The notes under the pieces were generated by a model. The model was not told the DNA's origin and made no database searches. It was given only the letters and a program-made list of their open reading frames with translations. Shown piece after piece: positions 23,287 through 33,960 of a DNA stretch of 64,000 bases. The stretch lies in assembly GCA_001949185.1 (NCBI GenBank), contig BDGG01000013.1, forward strand, positions 926,036-990,035, read 5' to 3'. Within the stretch, counting starts at the first letter, position 1; every line of letters starts with the position of its first letter. Both the position numbers and the translations under genes were made by a program. Source of the DNA: Ramazzottius varieornatus. Its lineage: Eukaryota > Tardigrada > Eutardigrada > Parachela > Ramazzottiidae.

Positions 23287-23649
23287 ATGGATGGAAAAGA
23301 TCAGCATGACGGGGACTTCGAGCAGTACCGGCAACATTTGGCGGAAGTTGGATGGAATCCTCTATGGAGAAGACGGCTAGAAGGCATCATGATAAACGCG
23401 TTCAAGATCTGGAGTGGTGTATTTGCAGGAGGATGCTTTACCACGAAGAAAAAAATGCCAGCAAGAAGTATGAGAGGCCAGGCGAAAGAAGTCCTACTCG
23501 CACCTGTAAGCCAAGCTCCCCGGTCATGCAAAATGCTCGAACTTACAGCTTCCTCCTTTGCCTATATTGCAGCTATCATACTGGAAAACCCTTTGCTCAA
23601 TCCAAGTCCACGAGATCTGCTGACTCTAGCTGCTTTTAAATTGTGTTAG
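23287..23649 (+). CDS. Hypothetical small protein, possibly single exon
   Basis: From the ATG at 23287 a frame of 120 codons runs to a stop at 23649. It starts acidic (MDGKDQHDGDFEQYRQHLAE), then has WNPLWRRRLEGIMINAFKIW with one hydrophobic stretch (MINAFKIWSGVFAGGCF), a basic block (KKKMPARSMRGQAK) and a second hydrophobic stretch (TASSFAYIAAIILENPLL). This layout could suit a small membrane protein. The frame is open for 89 codons upstream of the ATG, but that part looks non-coding. A GTAAGC donor (after 23514) and TTACAG acceptor inside offer an alternative spliced form. The family is not recognised. Confidence 0.35.
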   Translation: MDGKDQHDGDFEQYRQHLAEVGWNPLWRRRLEGIMINAFKIWSGVFAGGCFTTKKKMPARSMRGQAKEVLLAPVSQAPRSCKMLELTASSFAYIAAIILENPLLNPSPRDLLTLAAFKLC

Positions 23650-24797
23650 TCGCGCTTAAAATTCTCCGAATTCAAATGGTGCAAAGAAAATATCGATGCG
23701 TTCTTGATTGTCTAAACTGAAATTTAGAAATAAATTATTTTGTTGCCTGTACCTTCTGTCTCTTTCGGCGACTCTTGCCAATCTTTGCAGGTTTTTCATA
23801 TCACGAAAAGCCTGGTTTCTCAATCGACAAATAAAGGATATAATTATATGTTTTGCACACAAAGTGAAATCATGTCAAGAATCAAGAGGGTTCTTCTCAT
23901 CCATCATGCGCACAAGTGGTCTAAAAATCTGGGCTTGGTGTCACGAACCTGACATGATGTACCGGAAATCAGGGAATGGGTATGTGAGAAGATGATATAT
24001 TTGCGTACCTGTCTTCTTATCTCCTTCCATAGTGCTGGGTAGTGCGATATCTCGAAAAGAGGCACAACATGTGTCCCATAGCGCACACGTCGTCCCTGAT
24101 CTATCGAACAAGACAAGAATTTCGAGGGATGCAAAACCCCATCGGGAGGTTCTGAAAACCCAAAATGTATCAGTAGCGAGAAGTGAAAAGTACTACCAAC
24201 AGACGTTACATTTACGTTCTTCTGTTAGAGGAAATGATCACCGTCGTGTATACCTCGATCGCAGAGGAGCTGAAGAGCAACTTCGGGACGATGTTGCGGT
24301 GTGTCAGTGACCAGTGGCCTTCTCAGTATCACCGTACTGCGGCGGTTCTGCGCTACGAGGCAGCTGCTTGCCGTAACGGCATCGACATGACTCATCCACA
24401 TACCGCTATACCGCACTAGTCCTAAACGTCATTGCCCTGGTTTCAATCCAACACGCCGATACTTGTCGGGTTTCGCAAACGACAAGCACCACCATTCCGA
24501 GTGGAGAACGTCTTTGTGACGCATTTCCGTCATCGATCAGCTGCTCTTGTTGTGGTTTATTCCCACTCTGCAGCTTGCAAAGATGATTCCGAAGGTTTAT
24601 CGAATAAGTTGTAGGTAACTCCAAGCCTGTTCTTCAGTACGCCCAAGGCAGCTTTGGATATTCTGACGACGTCTTTGCGTCTTCGCCAGTGCGGTCGAAC
24701 GTCTTAGAAAGCTTCTTGGCGCTGCTACGGTAAGGCTAATACTATGATAAGGTACAGCAGCCGAATGTTGCATGTTGTAGTGCTTGCCTTTTCGTAG
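23650..24797. other. Mostly non-coding; one weak exon-like segment
   Basis: A stretch preceded by CTGTTAG reads EMITVVYTSIAEELKSNFGT (about 24229-24295) and ends at a GTGTGT donor, which resembles an exon. I cannot connect it to flanking exons or a family. Nothing else is supported. Confidence 0.25.
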
Positions 24798-25796
24798 ATG
24801 CGCATCTCCTTATGTCGACTTGCTAAGCTTGCCCAGAAAGCATCGAGGATGAATGTGAAGGAATCTGTCTCTACGAAAACCAAGCCAGTTCTATACGGAT
24901 ATGCCAAAAGCTCGTGCTCGTGGCGCGTGCGCGCAGCGTTATTCCACAAGAATATCGACTATGATCTACAACCATACGATCCATGGAGTCCTCAAGCCGA
25001 CAAAGAGGCATATATGAAGATGAACGGTCTTGGACAAGTGCCTACTTTGATTATCGACGGACATCTCCTGACGCAGTCCATCGCTATATTAGAATATTTG
25101 GAAGAGAAACACAGGGAGAATCCGCTACTACCGAAGGACTCGATGCAACGAGCGAGGGTGAGGCAAATCGTCGAGCTGATAAATTCTGGGATTCAACCTT
25201 TGCAGAACCCGACTGTAGCCAAACGGGTATCGGAAGATCCAGAGAAACAGAAAGAGTGGCAGGTTAGTAAATCAATGTATACGTGGAAGCTCGGTCGGGT
25301 CGTTTTTCAAGTGGCGCACGTTTTCGGTAAATTTGGCTGGTGGGTGGCGCCACTTGGAATGAGTTATCTTGTCGAGTTGTCAAGTGGCGCACGCTTTTAG
25401 CTAGTACCAATGAAACCTCGCGCCGCTTGGATAAACGATCTGATCGAATTTGTTTGCTGAGCTCATATATTACCGTGTTGGAAGACGTTTATGTGTAGGT
25501 TTGCTGTATTGTTTTGTACTGTGCAGGTGTATTTTATCGAGAAAGGGTTGAAAGTTTTGGAGACGATGGTCGGAAAGGACAACGACAAATTCTGTGTCGG
25601 AAGTGAGCTGACGTTCGCTGATTTGTGTTTTGTGCCGCAAATGTTTGCATCGAGACGCTTTGGTGGGAATCTGGCGAAGTTTCCGAAATGTAACAGACTG
25701 TTCGAAGAGCTGTTGAAACTGGAGGTTTTTCGACATACGCATCCCAATAACCAACCAGATACCCCGGACGAACTGCGAGGAGTCGGACCCATGTGA
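24798..25796 (+). CDS. GSTZ1: Maleylacetoacetate isomerase / zeta-class GST, copy 3
   Basis: Exon 1 (24798-25262) and exon 2 (25527-25796) join in phase 0 to 244 residues. The active-site signature is GYAKSSCSWRVRAAL, followed by GQVPTLIIDGHLLTQSIAILE. The C-terminal domain includes VGSELTFADLCFVPQ. The ATG at 24798 gives a 17-residue extension (MRISLCRLAKLAQKASR) that is basic and amphipathic, so it may direct the protein to mitochondria. The next ATG (24849) would give a cytosolic form of normal length. No stops or shifts. It is clearly more diverged from copies 1 and 2 than they are from each other, and it lies on the far side of the SLC12 gene. Its intron carries the AAGTGGCGCAC repeat. 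Confidence 0.93.
25290..25430. repeat. AAGTGGCGCAC repeat in isomerase copy-3 intron
   Basis: Two direct copies of TCAAGTGGCGCACG (about 25305 and 25380) surround an inverse GGTGGCGCCACTTGG (about 25346). It belongs to the same family as the copy in the intron of isomerase copy 2. Confidence 0.65.
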
Positions 25797-26464
25797 AACG
25801 TATTTCGTACAGAAAAACCCATTCTAAATCGCTTGTTCGTGCTCAAATTCAATCATCGTGATTGAATCTGTTATCTCATACCTTTCCCAGCGCGTTTTTC
25901 TACAGGATTGTAACGTTCTTCCGTCTATGCAATTATGCATTGCGATCTTTTGCGAGAGCTCCGCCCAAAAGGCTAGCCTTCCAGCGGAGCTTCAGAATGA
26001 ATCATAGACCACTTGAGTCATTGTAGAAGGTGTTCAGGCATTCTAAAGCCCTTAAATTGGGGCAAACTATGGCAAGCCTGAGATTATAGCGGAAGATCAA
26101 AGAAAAATTTCTTGGTACCGAAAGTGGTCTCTACCATTAGTCATCTGTTGTACGTACAGGGATAGTACATTATTATACACTGCTGATCGTGCGGTGCCGT
26201 CAAGTGGTACTATCGTCAGGGTTATCAATTCCGCATTAATCAATACGCCAACATCTTCGGATGATTAGTACAGAATTGATTGATTACATCCGAAATCACG
26301 ACTAATGACTCATCAAAAACTTGCAAAAATTCGTCAAAAAAATCAGAAAAAATTGGGGAATCATCAGGAGTAAAGGATCGTGCTGTTCGGAGCTCGAGCT
26401 TCCTCTGATGAGTTCGCGATTTAGAGTCCCTTGGGTATGTTATCAAATCTCTCGCACTTAATAC
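25797..26464. other. No gene seen
   Basis: No supported exon or recognisable element. The minus-strand frame 26240-26566 runs into the adjacent MITE and has no motif. Confidence 0.4.
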
Positions 26465-26805
26465 TACGAGGTACAGGAAATAATTCGGGCATAGCGTTTT
26501 TCGCACCATAATTCGGGCAATGCTACAATTTTGAGCTCTACCATCGACGCTTGATTGATTTCTCATCGTACACTTGATACAGCTTTAGGCTTTTTTACAT
26601 TGGGCAGACCCGTCTTTCCCTCACGACAGATGCTTCTAGTCTGCAACACTTCATCGCTCCCAAACCTGTTTGGACTTTGAGGAGACAGATTGACGTACCT
26701 CTGGAAACAACAAGCACTTGATCACATGCAGGAGGAGCTCAGAAAAATAAGGTCTGAATTATGGTGCGATAATCGCTATGCCGGAATTATGTTCTCTACC
26801 TCGTA
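26465..26805. mobile_element. MITE family A, copy 1 (341 bp, TA-flanked)
   Basis: The ends are about 50-bp inverted repeats. The left one begins TACGAGGTACAGGAAATAAT, and the right one, inverted, begins TACGAGGTAGAGAACATAAT. The inner part (GCATAGCG...CGCACCATAATT) also pairs. The element aligns along its length with 41986-42301. No coding capacity. TA at both ends suggests a Tc1/mariner/pogo-type mover. The first eight bases TACGAGGT are the same as those of the pogo-like element at 56971. Confidence 0.88.
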
Positions 26806-26834
26806 TATGTACTTGTTCTCTTTTCGGCTGTGTC

Positions 26835-27352
26835 TAGGGTTGTTAAAAGCCAATCCACCAACGGATGGATCCGGATCCATCCGGATAGAACGGATTGGAT
26901 GGGCTTCCCAACCATCCAGCCGCCAACCGGATAGGCATACCAACCACCCGTTTCGGATCCGGATAGGAGGTCCATCCAGCCAATCTTCTATCCGGTTAGA
27001 AACCGAGCTGGATCACTTCAACCACTCAAAATAGAACAGTCAGTGCAACCGTGTAGCCTTCAGTCTGATGCGGATTTCGATTAATTTGCCGGCTCCTTCT
27101 GTGGAACAGAGGCTGCACTTAATTATGCACAACTTGAGACGCGAACTTGGGTTGGAGTCGACCCGTTCCGGACTGCAGATTCACGTTTTCGAAGTGTGAA
27201 ACCGTTATCCGGTTGCAATCCGGATGATCCGATTGAGAAACCCAATCATCCAGCTTCTATCCGGACAGAGGCCCCAACCAACCAGCCGTAATCCGGATAG
27301 AAGCCCCGTGCATCCATCCATTTAACCATCTAACCATCCATTAACAACCCTA
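26835..27352. mobile_element. hAT-type MITE with perfect 8-bp target duplication
   Basis: The 518-bp element has 12-bp perfect terminal repeats TAGGGTTGTTAA / TTAACAACCCTA. It is flanked on both sides by GCTGTGTC (26827-26834 and 27353-27360), the 8-bp duplication expected of hAT elements. The interior carries many degenerate copies of ATCCGGAT / CCATCCAGCC-type words in both orientations, probably transposase-binding subterminal repeats. No coding capacity. Confidence 0.95.
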
Positions 27353-27360
27353 GCTGTGTC

Positions 27361-28153
27361 TTCTGCCCAGTGTTGTTCTGATCATTGCAATTGATGATCG
27401 AAATTGGCCGAAAACAACCGTTTTGAAATTTCAATATGACAATTACAATTGCAAATCCCAGGCTAGACAATTCCACCAATTAGAATTGAATTAGAATTTG
27501 GAAGATGTAAGAAATTATAATTGATAATTGAAATGCAAGATCCGGCAATTGAAATTACTGAATTTGCGCCAACAATGTAGTGAGACGCATATGGGTGTAT
27601 CAACTATCAAGTTACTGTATTTTCGCGTGTTTTGGCGCTTGATTGGGCGAATGTGTGTGCACATGTGTATGTCGCACGAGGAAGCAAGTTGCTTACTGCT
27701 TTAATGCTCGATGCTTCCTGGGTTGCTTCGTGAGCCATACGCGCTGCATCAGCGTAGTTGAACCCCGGTCGCGAAATTTTTCCCTAAGGGATGTTTCGTG
27801 AATATGATGAAGTACGCGCGACGTTTGAAGGGTATTACAGTACCTGATCAATCAGCGCGTCCGTATCCGATGCCTTGAGTATAACGTGCTTCGTTGCAAA
27901 CATCTACCGGGCATTCTACGCGCATGGAACGAGAGAGTTTAAGCTGCTTAAACACAACTACATGAATATCCGAATCTCAAAAATGAACCACAATTGAAAT
28001 AATTACAATTGCTGTCGCAAGCTGAGTTTTGATTAATTCTAATTGCTAATGTGGCTGAGCCGCATGTCAGATAATTGAAATTGCTGTCGCCCGTGGTATT
28101 CTGATTAATCGTAATGGCAATTAAAATCCAGAAAGTCATATTGGAACAACACT
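27361..28153. other. AATT-rich low-complexity stretch, no gene
   Basis: Motifs such as ATAATTGAAATTGC, AATTACAATTGC and GATTAATCGTAAT recur many times in both orientations. I see no exon. Confidence 0.5.
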
Positions 28154-28162
28154 GCTTCTACC

Positions 28163-28482
28163 AGTGCCTATTCATTGATAGTCCCCCAGCTGTATAGCAC
28201 GGTAATATCGGAAATGTGGAAGCATGGTCTCAACTCTGACTGGGGTAACGGTCGGAGATAATCAAACACGCCCACAAATACGGTGACGTCAAACGTGTCG
28301 CGGACGTTGTAAAAACTCAGAACTCTCAGTCTGATGCAATGCCGCATCAAACCGTAATCAATCCACCGTATCAACGTAACAAGGACTCTAGCGTTTTGAT
28401 CGTTGATTAGCCCTTACTTTTATTCCCATAAAGCTTGCATTACCGTGCTATACAGCTGGGGGACTATCAATGGACAGGCACT
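28163..28482. mobile_element. Mutator-like MITE with 44-bp arms and 9-bp target duplication
   Basis: Arms 28163-28206 and 28439-28482 are inverted copies differing at about 2 of 44 positions (core TCCCCCAGCTGTATAGCACG). The flanks are GCTTCTACC (28154-28162) and GCTTCTGCC (28483-28491), a 9-bp direct repeat with one mismatch. That length is the signature of Mutator-like elements. The 232-bp interior has a short minus-strand frame without a recognisable domain. Confidence 0.88.
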
Positions 28483-28491
28483 GCTTCTGCC

Positions 28492-29360
28492 TTCTGGTGA
28501 GTCCAAGTTCGTGTCGCTGACGAAGGTGAGTTGTGTCCACGGTTGAAAGTGCCTTTAGAAATCCCACTCATCACGTCACCGGCTACTTGAGCTTGCCGCC
28601 ATGGTTGACACGACGACTGACAGTCGAAAGCGACGTTTCAGAAGCAGGACGAAGCTTTTGTGATAGTCTTGGTTCACCGTCAGAAATGTCAGCTGAAAAG
28701 AAGCGCATAGACACCTATGAATCTTAGTTCGTCCATCACTTGCCGGATTGAAGGCGTACCCCATAAGGCTGAGGGTTTTCAACCAAAACAGCAGTGGCAA
28801 GGTTTTGTGAAGCGCGGCTGGGTTAGTAGCGATCGTGAGTGGGATGGGAAGGAACAGACCGCGTGAAACAGGGATGAGATGAACAGAACCGGCGTATACC
28901 TGGCTCGGCGCTGGGTTGGGCTTGCCAAACGATGCTTACTTCCGCTCTATGATGATCCATTTCGGCAAGACGCCTGATCTGACATCCCGCCAGGAGCAGG
29001 AGTCACGCTGTCTCTCGTAAGTATTTGGGCACCCCCTACCTTCGTTCAAAAATTTGTAATTTACTTCATGCCAACCGATCTTGATATCTCAAAGCTTTCT
29101 CAGGGGACTGATGTGTTGTCTTCACAATCACGTGATTGTCGTGCGACTCAATCAACAAATCAACTGGCAGTACTCAGCCTAAGACCTGAAAAACTACCAT
29201 GTTTTCGGCGCCGTCCTGAGGGGCACGGCCAGAGGTTTTCCTATCCTATTGGCAAGAGTCCGGAAAAAATTTCTAACCTTAGTTGATTGATAATCAAGAG
29301 AGTGACGTTTTCGCACGGTGCAGTCGTCGATCTACGACCCACTGAACGAATCACCGAGAG
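28492..29360. other. Unassigned region with one exon-like segment
   Basis: 28922-29016 reads LPNDAYFRSMMIHFGKTPDL and onward to a consensus donor (CTC|GTAAGT), which looks like a real exon end on the plus strand, but no partner exon is evident. A segment near 28744 (CCGGATTGAAGGCGTACCCC) resembles 38334 onward (CCGGATTGAGAGCGTATCCT) for about 60 bp. Confidence 0.3.
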
Positions 29361-29692
29361 TCACAGTAGGACGCGAGTCTCGGACCATATGGATCCGGCC
29401 AAATACTGCATTCCCTCGATGGTTTCGCGAATCACGTCATCACGCCAGTAAACTACACCCGCACTGACATCACCGATTGTCTGATTGTCGCCCATCACGG
29501 AAATTGTTGGCGAGTAAACGTTGATTGAAGACACAGTCATTTTCCATCCCCGCCGGGTAATATTCACGTCGACCGTCACGTGATTCACGAAACCATCGAG
29601 GGAATACAGTACTGTTAGGACACGTTGGTGGTGCTTTAACGTATCGAGTCGTACGAGTTGCATAGCTCTGGCTGCTGGCACAGCTGTTCCTG
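29361..29692 (-). CDS. Hypothetical 3' exon, secreted or extracellular type composition
   Basis: A CTTACAG acceptor at 29693 opens an exon reading MQLVRLDTLKHHQRVLTVLY, then SLDGFVNHVTVDVNITRRGW, then SVMGDNQTIGDVSAGVVYW, ending at a stop at 29361. Alternating hydrophobic and polar residues suggest beta strands, and there are two possible N-glycosylation sites (NITR, NQTI). I found no convincing upstream exon. It could be the last exon of an extracellular protein, or a remnant. The family is not recognised. Confidence 0.3.
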
Positions 29693-29702
29693 TAAGACGC
29701 AC

Positions 29703-30349
29703 GTATGAGTCAGAATGCGCATGTTTTTTGCCGTGACAAACGCGTAAGCATTAATTTTCCCAGATTCTGGTATTGGCCATGGTATGAGCTTTCGATACAG
29801 TGGGCAGGTTGCGTTTCGTCACAGTTGAGTTCTCACTGATCTCTACGTCTTCGCAGGCGGCTTTGTGGTGTACGGTTGATTAGTGGCACTGCCACATCAC
29901 TACCTTAGTTCACCGATCAGCTGATCGTGACGTAACGAAGTGAGCGCGTGGGACCGCACCCTGCCCACTGTACATCATGTGCCATGGTCAATGAGACAGG
30001 AAAACCTCTGGTCACGGCCAAAAGCTGGCTCGATTCGCTAACATTCACAACGTATGGCCAACGTTGCTCTTTCGAACAGGCCTCGAACGTCTGAAATTAT
30101 TCGAGCTCTGCAGAGAATGTTGTTCTAATATGCCGACCTGTGTCTCCCCCGCGTGAAATATACGACTTTAGGTTCAACTTTCGATTTCTTCAGTTCCGGC
30201 CGATAAATAGATAGTTTATTAAACCTCGACACTTCCGTCGACGGCTTCCTCGATCGTCAGAGGATAACGAAACATAGAAAAATACAATAATGACAGCTCT
30301 GGCAAGTGGAAGCGATCGAGCGTAACTTCAGAAGATCGACACATGGAGA
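29703..30349. other. No gene seen
   Basis: No supported exon, repeat or site. Confidence 0.35.
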
Positions 30350-30940
30350 CTACAATTCGAGATCAGGCACCAGAAAAGAGAATGGGAATCTAGCACAACC
30401 ATAACAAAGAGAACTAACCAGCAAACAAGAAAATGAGGGAGCGTTCTTTCCACCTTCGTCCACGTGCTCACTCGTCCATTTCCATGTCCGACTGGCTTCG
30501 TCGTTCCCGGGTTGATACTCGAGCTGGTCCATTTGAGTGGTTGGGTCTTCGCTGTCCGTCGCGATGGTCCTCTTCGTCGACTTGGGTCCGCCCTTCGACC
30601 TGGGAGTGCCGACGGAGACTTGATCCGCCTTGCTTGGCGGATCGTGGATCTGGTGGTCATTCGTCGGCCATCCTCCTCCATAGTTTCCGGGGCAGGTTTC
30701 CCGTTGTCCGCCACTACCGCGTCTACTTCCCTGGATTCCCTGGCCACCAGATCCAACGTTGTTTCCTCTTTGTTCCCAGCCGCAACGTCCACTGCCCCGG
30801 CCGGAGCCATGACCACTCCCACGACTACCGCCCTGGCCGTTAGAGCGGCCATGAGCCCCGTTGCCACAGCCATGGAAACCGTCGCTGAAACCTTCTGGAA
30901 TCCTCGAGGTTTCAGCTATGATCCAGATACCATCCCACAA
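30350..30940 (-). CDS. Possible exon of a glycine-rich protein
   Basis: A polypyrimidine tract and TTAG acceptor precede 30940. The frame then reads a glycine/serine/arginine-rich run (GGSRGSGHGSGRGSGRCGW, QGIQGSRRGSGGQRE), followed by a charged segment (PRSKGGPKSTKRTIATDSED) down to a GTTAGT donor near 30420. This composition occurs in RNA-binding low-complexity tails and in structural secreted proteins. Three other frames are also open here because the DNA is GC-rich, so the choice of frame is uncertain. Continuation beyond the donor to 30350 is probably not coding. Confidence 0.3.
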   Translation of the reverse strand: MWDGIWIIAETSRIPEGFSDGFHGCGNGAHGRSNGQGGSRGSGHGSGRGSGRCGWEQRGNNVGSGGQGIQGSRRGSGGQRETCPGNYGGGWPTNDHQIHDPPSKADQVSVGTPRSKGGPKSTKRTIATDSEDPTTQMDQLEYQPGNDEASRTWKWTSEHVDEGGKNAPSFSCLLVSSLCYGCARFPFSFLVPDLEL

Positions 30941-31779
30941 CTAACCCTAATAACGAAATGAAAATGACATTACTGGTTTTCAAATGGGAAATATAAATTT
31001 ATCGGACATGAAAAAGTTATGGATCTTTCATGGTTTTTCACTGGGACACAAACCCTAATAAAACCCAAAAAGCGATTTTATTACTTTCGATTCCCACTGC
31101 TCTTGATATTACCAAACAACGCACAGGAGAAGAAAAAGGAAAGGGGCAAGAAATCAAATCTCAACTCGGAGAGACCAAAAGTCTAATTAGAGGTCTGAAA
31201 GGCCAAGGAAGGTAACGTGAAATCGCAGCGAGAAAAACAATGCATAGCAAAGTAAAACAATTCGAAGCTAATGCCCAGGAGACTTCCATCAAGCTGTTCC
31301 TCTGCGACGATCATGGGAACGTAGCCGATTGATCTGAAGGAGAAGCACTCCTTGGACGAATTCGATGGGTTGTTGAGAGAGTCAACACTTCGGAACTTCT
31401 GAATCCTAGCAAAGTCTGAATTCCCACAGGTATTTCTCACTTGATTGACTGAGGATTACTCAGCGATATCGCCAGTGAGCAGCCGTTCGTAGCTTCTTTT
31501 TGCCACCTTAAATGTATTAAGTGAGCCCCAGAAGCGATGCTACGGGTATCTACAGGTTTTTAATCCATTCCTAAGATCATTCAGAGACTCTGGAAATAGG
31601 CTGTACCCTGAAACTCTATATATTATCGATATATCGGTATTTTGCTGAATGGCAAACTCGAGAGCGAACTCGAGAGCGTTTACCTCGGTAAACCCTCAGC
31701 TTCACTGGGAAGCCGACGGTTGGCCGAGGTTTAGACACAGAAACATTAGGTTATATTAATGTGAAAAAGGCTTGTGGCA

Positions 31780-32268
31780 TCAGGGGAGCTCCACCGCGTC
31801 CACCGTGGCTTCGACCTCGGTCTCTGTTTGAGTTACGTTGGTGAGGCGGATGATTGCCGACGCGACGGCGGTCGAATGTTTTGCCCGGTGGGCCGATCGA
31901 ACCCAGGTCGATCTACACATCTGGTTGACCGACACTGGCAGCGTTCTTTGCTGCCGCTGGAGCGTGGTGGACGCTGGACTGAGGGACCCGGAGACTGGTT
32001 GGCCGGCTGGCCGGGGTGGAAGGGTTATGAGGTGGAAAAGCTGGGTCGCTGCAGTGGCTTGTTGGCTCGCTGTCATCCCCTGCAGGATCAGCCATTCATC
32101 GGCTGTGAATCTCGGTTGAGCGAGAGTTCCCAGCAGAGGCAAATCCATTGAAGGACCAAGGGAAAAACCAAACGGGAAACCCACAGGAAATCCCGTTAAC
32201 AGCCCTGGCACTTGGTAAGGAGCATAGGCTCCACTCATTCCTCCAAATAGGCTGAAGGGGAAATTCAT
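31780..32268 (-). CDS. Possible exon of a proline/phenylalanine-rich protein
   Basis: A TTTCAG acceptor lies three codon positions before the ATG at 32268. The product begins MNFPFSLFGGMSGAYAPYQV, continues with GFPVGFPFGFSLGPS, then a more globular part (FTADEWLILQGMTASQQATA), and is open to a stop at 31780. A good donor (AAC|GTAACT, about 31828) suggests it normally splices earlier. A second exon-like stretch lies at 31413-31240 (FRSVDSLNNPSNSSKECFSF). These pieces and the glycine-rich exon below could form one gene, but phases do not prove it. Family unknown. Confidence 0.35.
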   Translation of the reverse strand: MNFPFSLFGGMSGAYAPYQVPGLLTGFPVGFPFGFSLGPSMDLPLLGTLAQPRFTADEWLILQGMTASQQATAATQLFHLITLPPRPAGQPVSGSLSPASTTLQRQQRTLPVSVNQMCRSTWVRSAHRAKHSTAVASAIIRLTNVTQTETEVEATVDAVELP

Positions 32269-32376
32269 AATCTGAAAGAAGCATTTGGTTACTTCTCGTG
32301 CCGCGTCATCTGTTCATTCATCACGTTGCTTTGAGTGCAAAGAGCGTAGAAGCGCTCCCGGTGGCATGCAGGCATG

Positions 32377-33680
32377 TCATGCGCTGATCGCCAGTGAAGG
32401 GGTACGATGGGTGATTTCTGAAGACGCTTTAGCGACAACAGGATGGCCCAAGACTTTATGGAAGAACTTTGCGAATAGCAGACAAGCAGGAACGTGTGCA
32501 GCAGTTAGACACCGCACCAAACAGTGGACTAAGTCGATACAGCTGGAGAACCCGAGTTGGCAGAGGTCATCTGTAAGGTCTTGACGAAGACCGTCAAAGA
32601 GAGGACAGCAAGTCATAAAATGTCGGATGTCCTCGATTCCGACCAAGCAGAGACGGCACTTCCGGTCTCCCCGCTGAACGCGAGTGGTGGGTGATCTCCA
32701 TCGGGCCGTTTCCACTGACACATTGAAAGATGATAAAAGAACACGGCACACTGTGTGCGCCAGGCCAACAGGGAACTTGATACTACCGGAAAGCCAACCT
32801 GGCAGTGCACTGGAAGTGGGAACTTTCACAAGAAGGTCGAGCTTTGGTGAGAGACCAACCATCCCGCGAACGGCTGCAAGAACCTGGTTCTTGGCTAATG
32901 CAAAGAACTCTGACTGGATAAAGCAGGATATTTTCGCCATTGAGACCTCTACAGAGTCTGAATCATTTAGCCCAAAAACAGACTGCAAGAAGCGTTTGTG
33001 TATATGGTTCACCGTAACTTACGGTCTGCTAGGATCTGCTTCAAGGCACAAACTTCAAGCTCGTCCGCCGACGAGCGAGCTGTTTTCATATAGAACTATA
33101 CGGTCATCTCGGCAATTTGAAAGCTCAGCGGAATCAGACCCGTTAGTTGATACACCCCGTGGTCAGGCGAGGTTCGCTTAACTCCCAGAAGGGATTCAAC
33201 ACAGCCGGTAATAACCTGGTTCATATTTTTTCTTTTGATCATGTGGGAATCAGGAGAGAGCCATGATTTGACGATCTCAACTTCCGTATTGCCGATGAAG
33301 AGAAGGTGAAGTGATTGTAGAGTAAACCCCGTGAACTGGTCTGACGTCAGACTTCGATATTCCGGTTTGAAGACTTTCATTGGTGGAGCCGAGCTTAGTC
33401 TGCACCATGTTTAGATAGTCCAGAGGTTGATACGGCGCTCGAGCAGGGCAAGAAATCGGATTAGCGTGGGAATGAGCCATTTGAGAGGGAGCACGTGGGC
33501 GGAGCCGAACCGACTGAACCCACTAATGTGCTCGGTGCTTAATTCCCGGGTAAGGCAAATGGGCCGTTGCTCGAGTGCGTAAGAAATTCGAGTAACGTTC
33601 CAACTAAGCTTTTCTCTGGGTATTTCTTCCCAAAAGTTTTTCAAAACCTCAGGTTTGCTTTCAAGACGTCCCACCGAGGT
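32377..33680 (-). pseudogene. Non-LTR retrotransposon (LINE) ORF2, 3' part, broken
   Basis: From high to low coordinates the minus strand shows a segment typical of the region after the reverse-transcriptase domain: NMNQVITGCVESLLGVKRTS then VYQLTGLIPLSFQIAEM (33096-33380), a stop, FYMKTARSSADE, a stop and frameshift near 33010, and a long frame (32377-33012) ending with a CCHC-like knuckle CRLCLVGIEDIRHFMTCCPL. Such C-x2-C...H...C knuckles close many LINE ORF2 proteins. The endonuclease and reverse-transcriptase core are absent, so this is a 5'-truncated, mutated insertion. Confidence 0.7.
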
Positions 33681-33684
33681 ACCA

Positions 33685-33960
33685 ACTGCCCCTCTAACTG
33701 CATCTTTCAGGTTTTAACGTCGGTTATTAATTATTCGTCAAACTGCAGCAACGACTGCACGCTTGACTCTGACTTTGTCAACCTAGAAAACAACGAAAAT
33801 CTCAGTTTGACTGTGGGTGTAACTGTGGCTTTCGAAAATTCGATGAGACTGCAGCTTCAACTGTGACTTTTGCAACAATAAGAACTGTGTCTCTAACTGT
33901 GGCTTTTGCCACTTTCTGGATGTTACTGTGCCTCTAACTGCTGCTTTTCGTATCAAGATT
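33685..33960 (+). repeat. Degenerate tandem repeat, CTCTAACTGTGRCTTTTG-like
   Basis: Units such as GCCCCTCTAACTGCATCTTT, GTGTCTCTAACTGTGGCTTT and GTGCCTCTAACTGCTGCTTT recur with variable spacers. This is a decayed minisatellite rather than coding sequence. Confidence 0.5.

Noticed and set aside
13632-25796. Bacterial origin of the isomerase or globin genes
   Set aside because: All contain spliceosomal introns at consistent phases and match animal family features.
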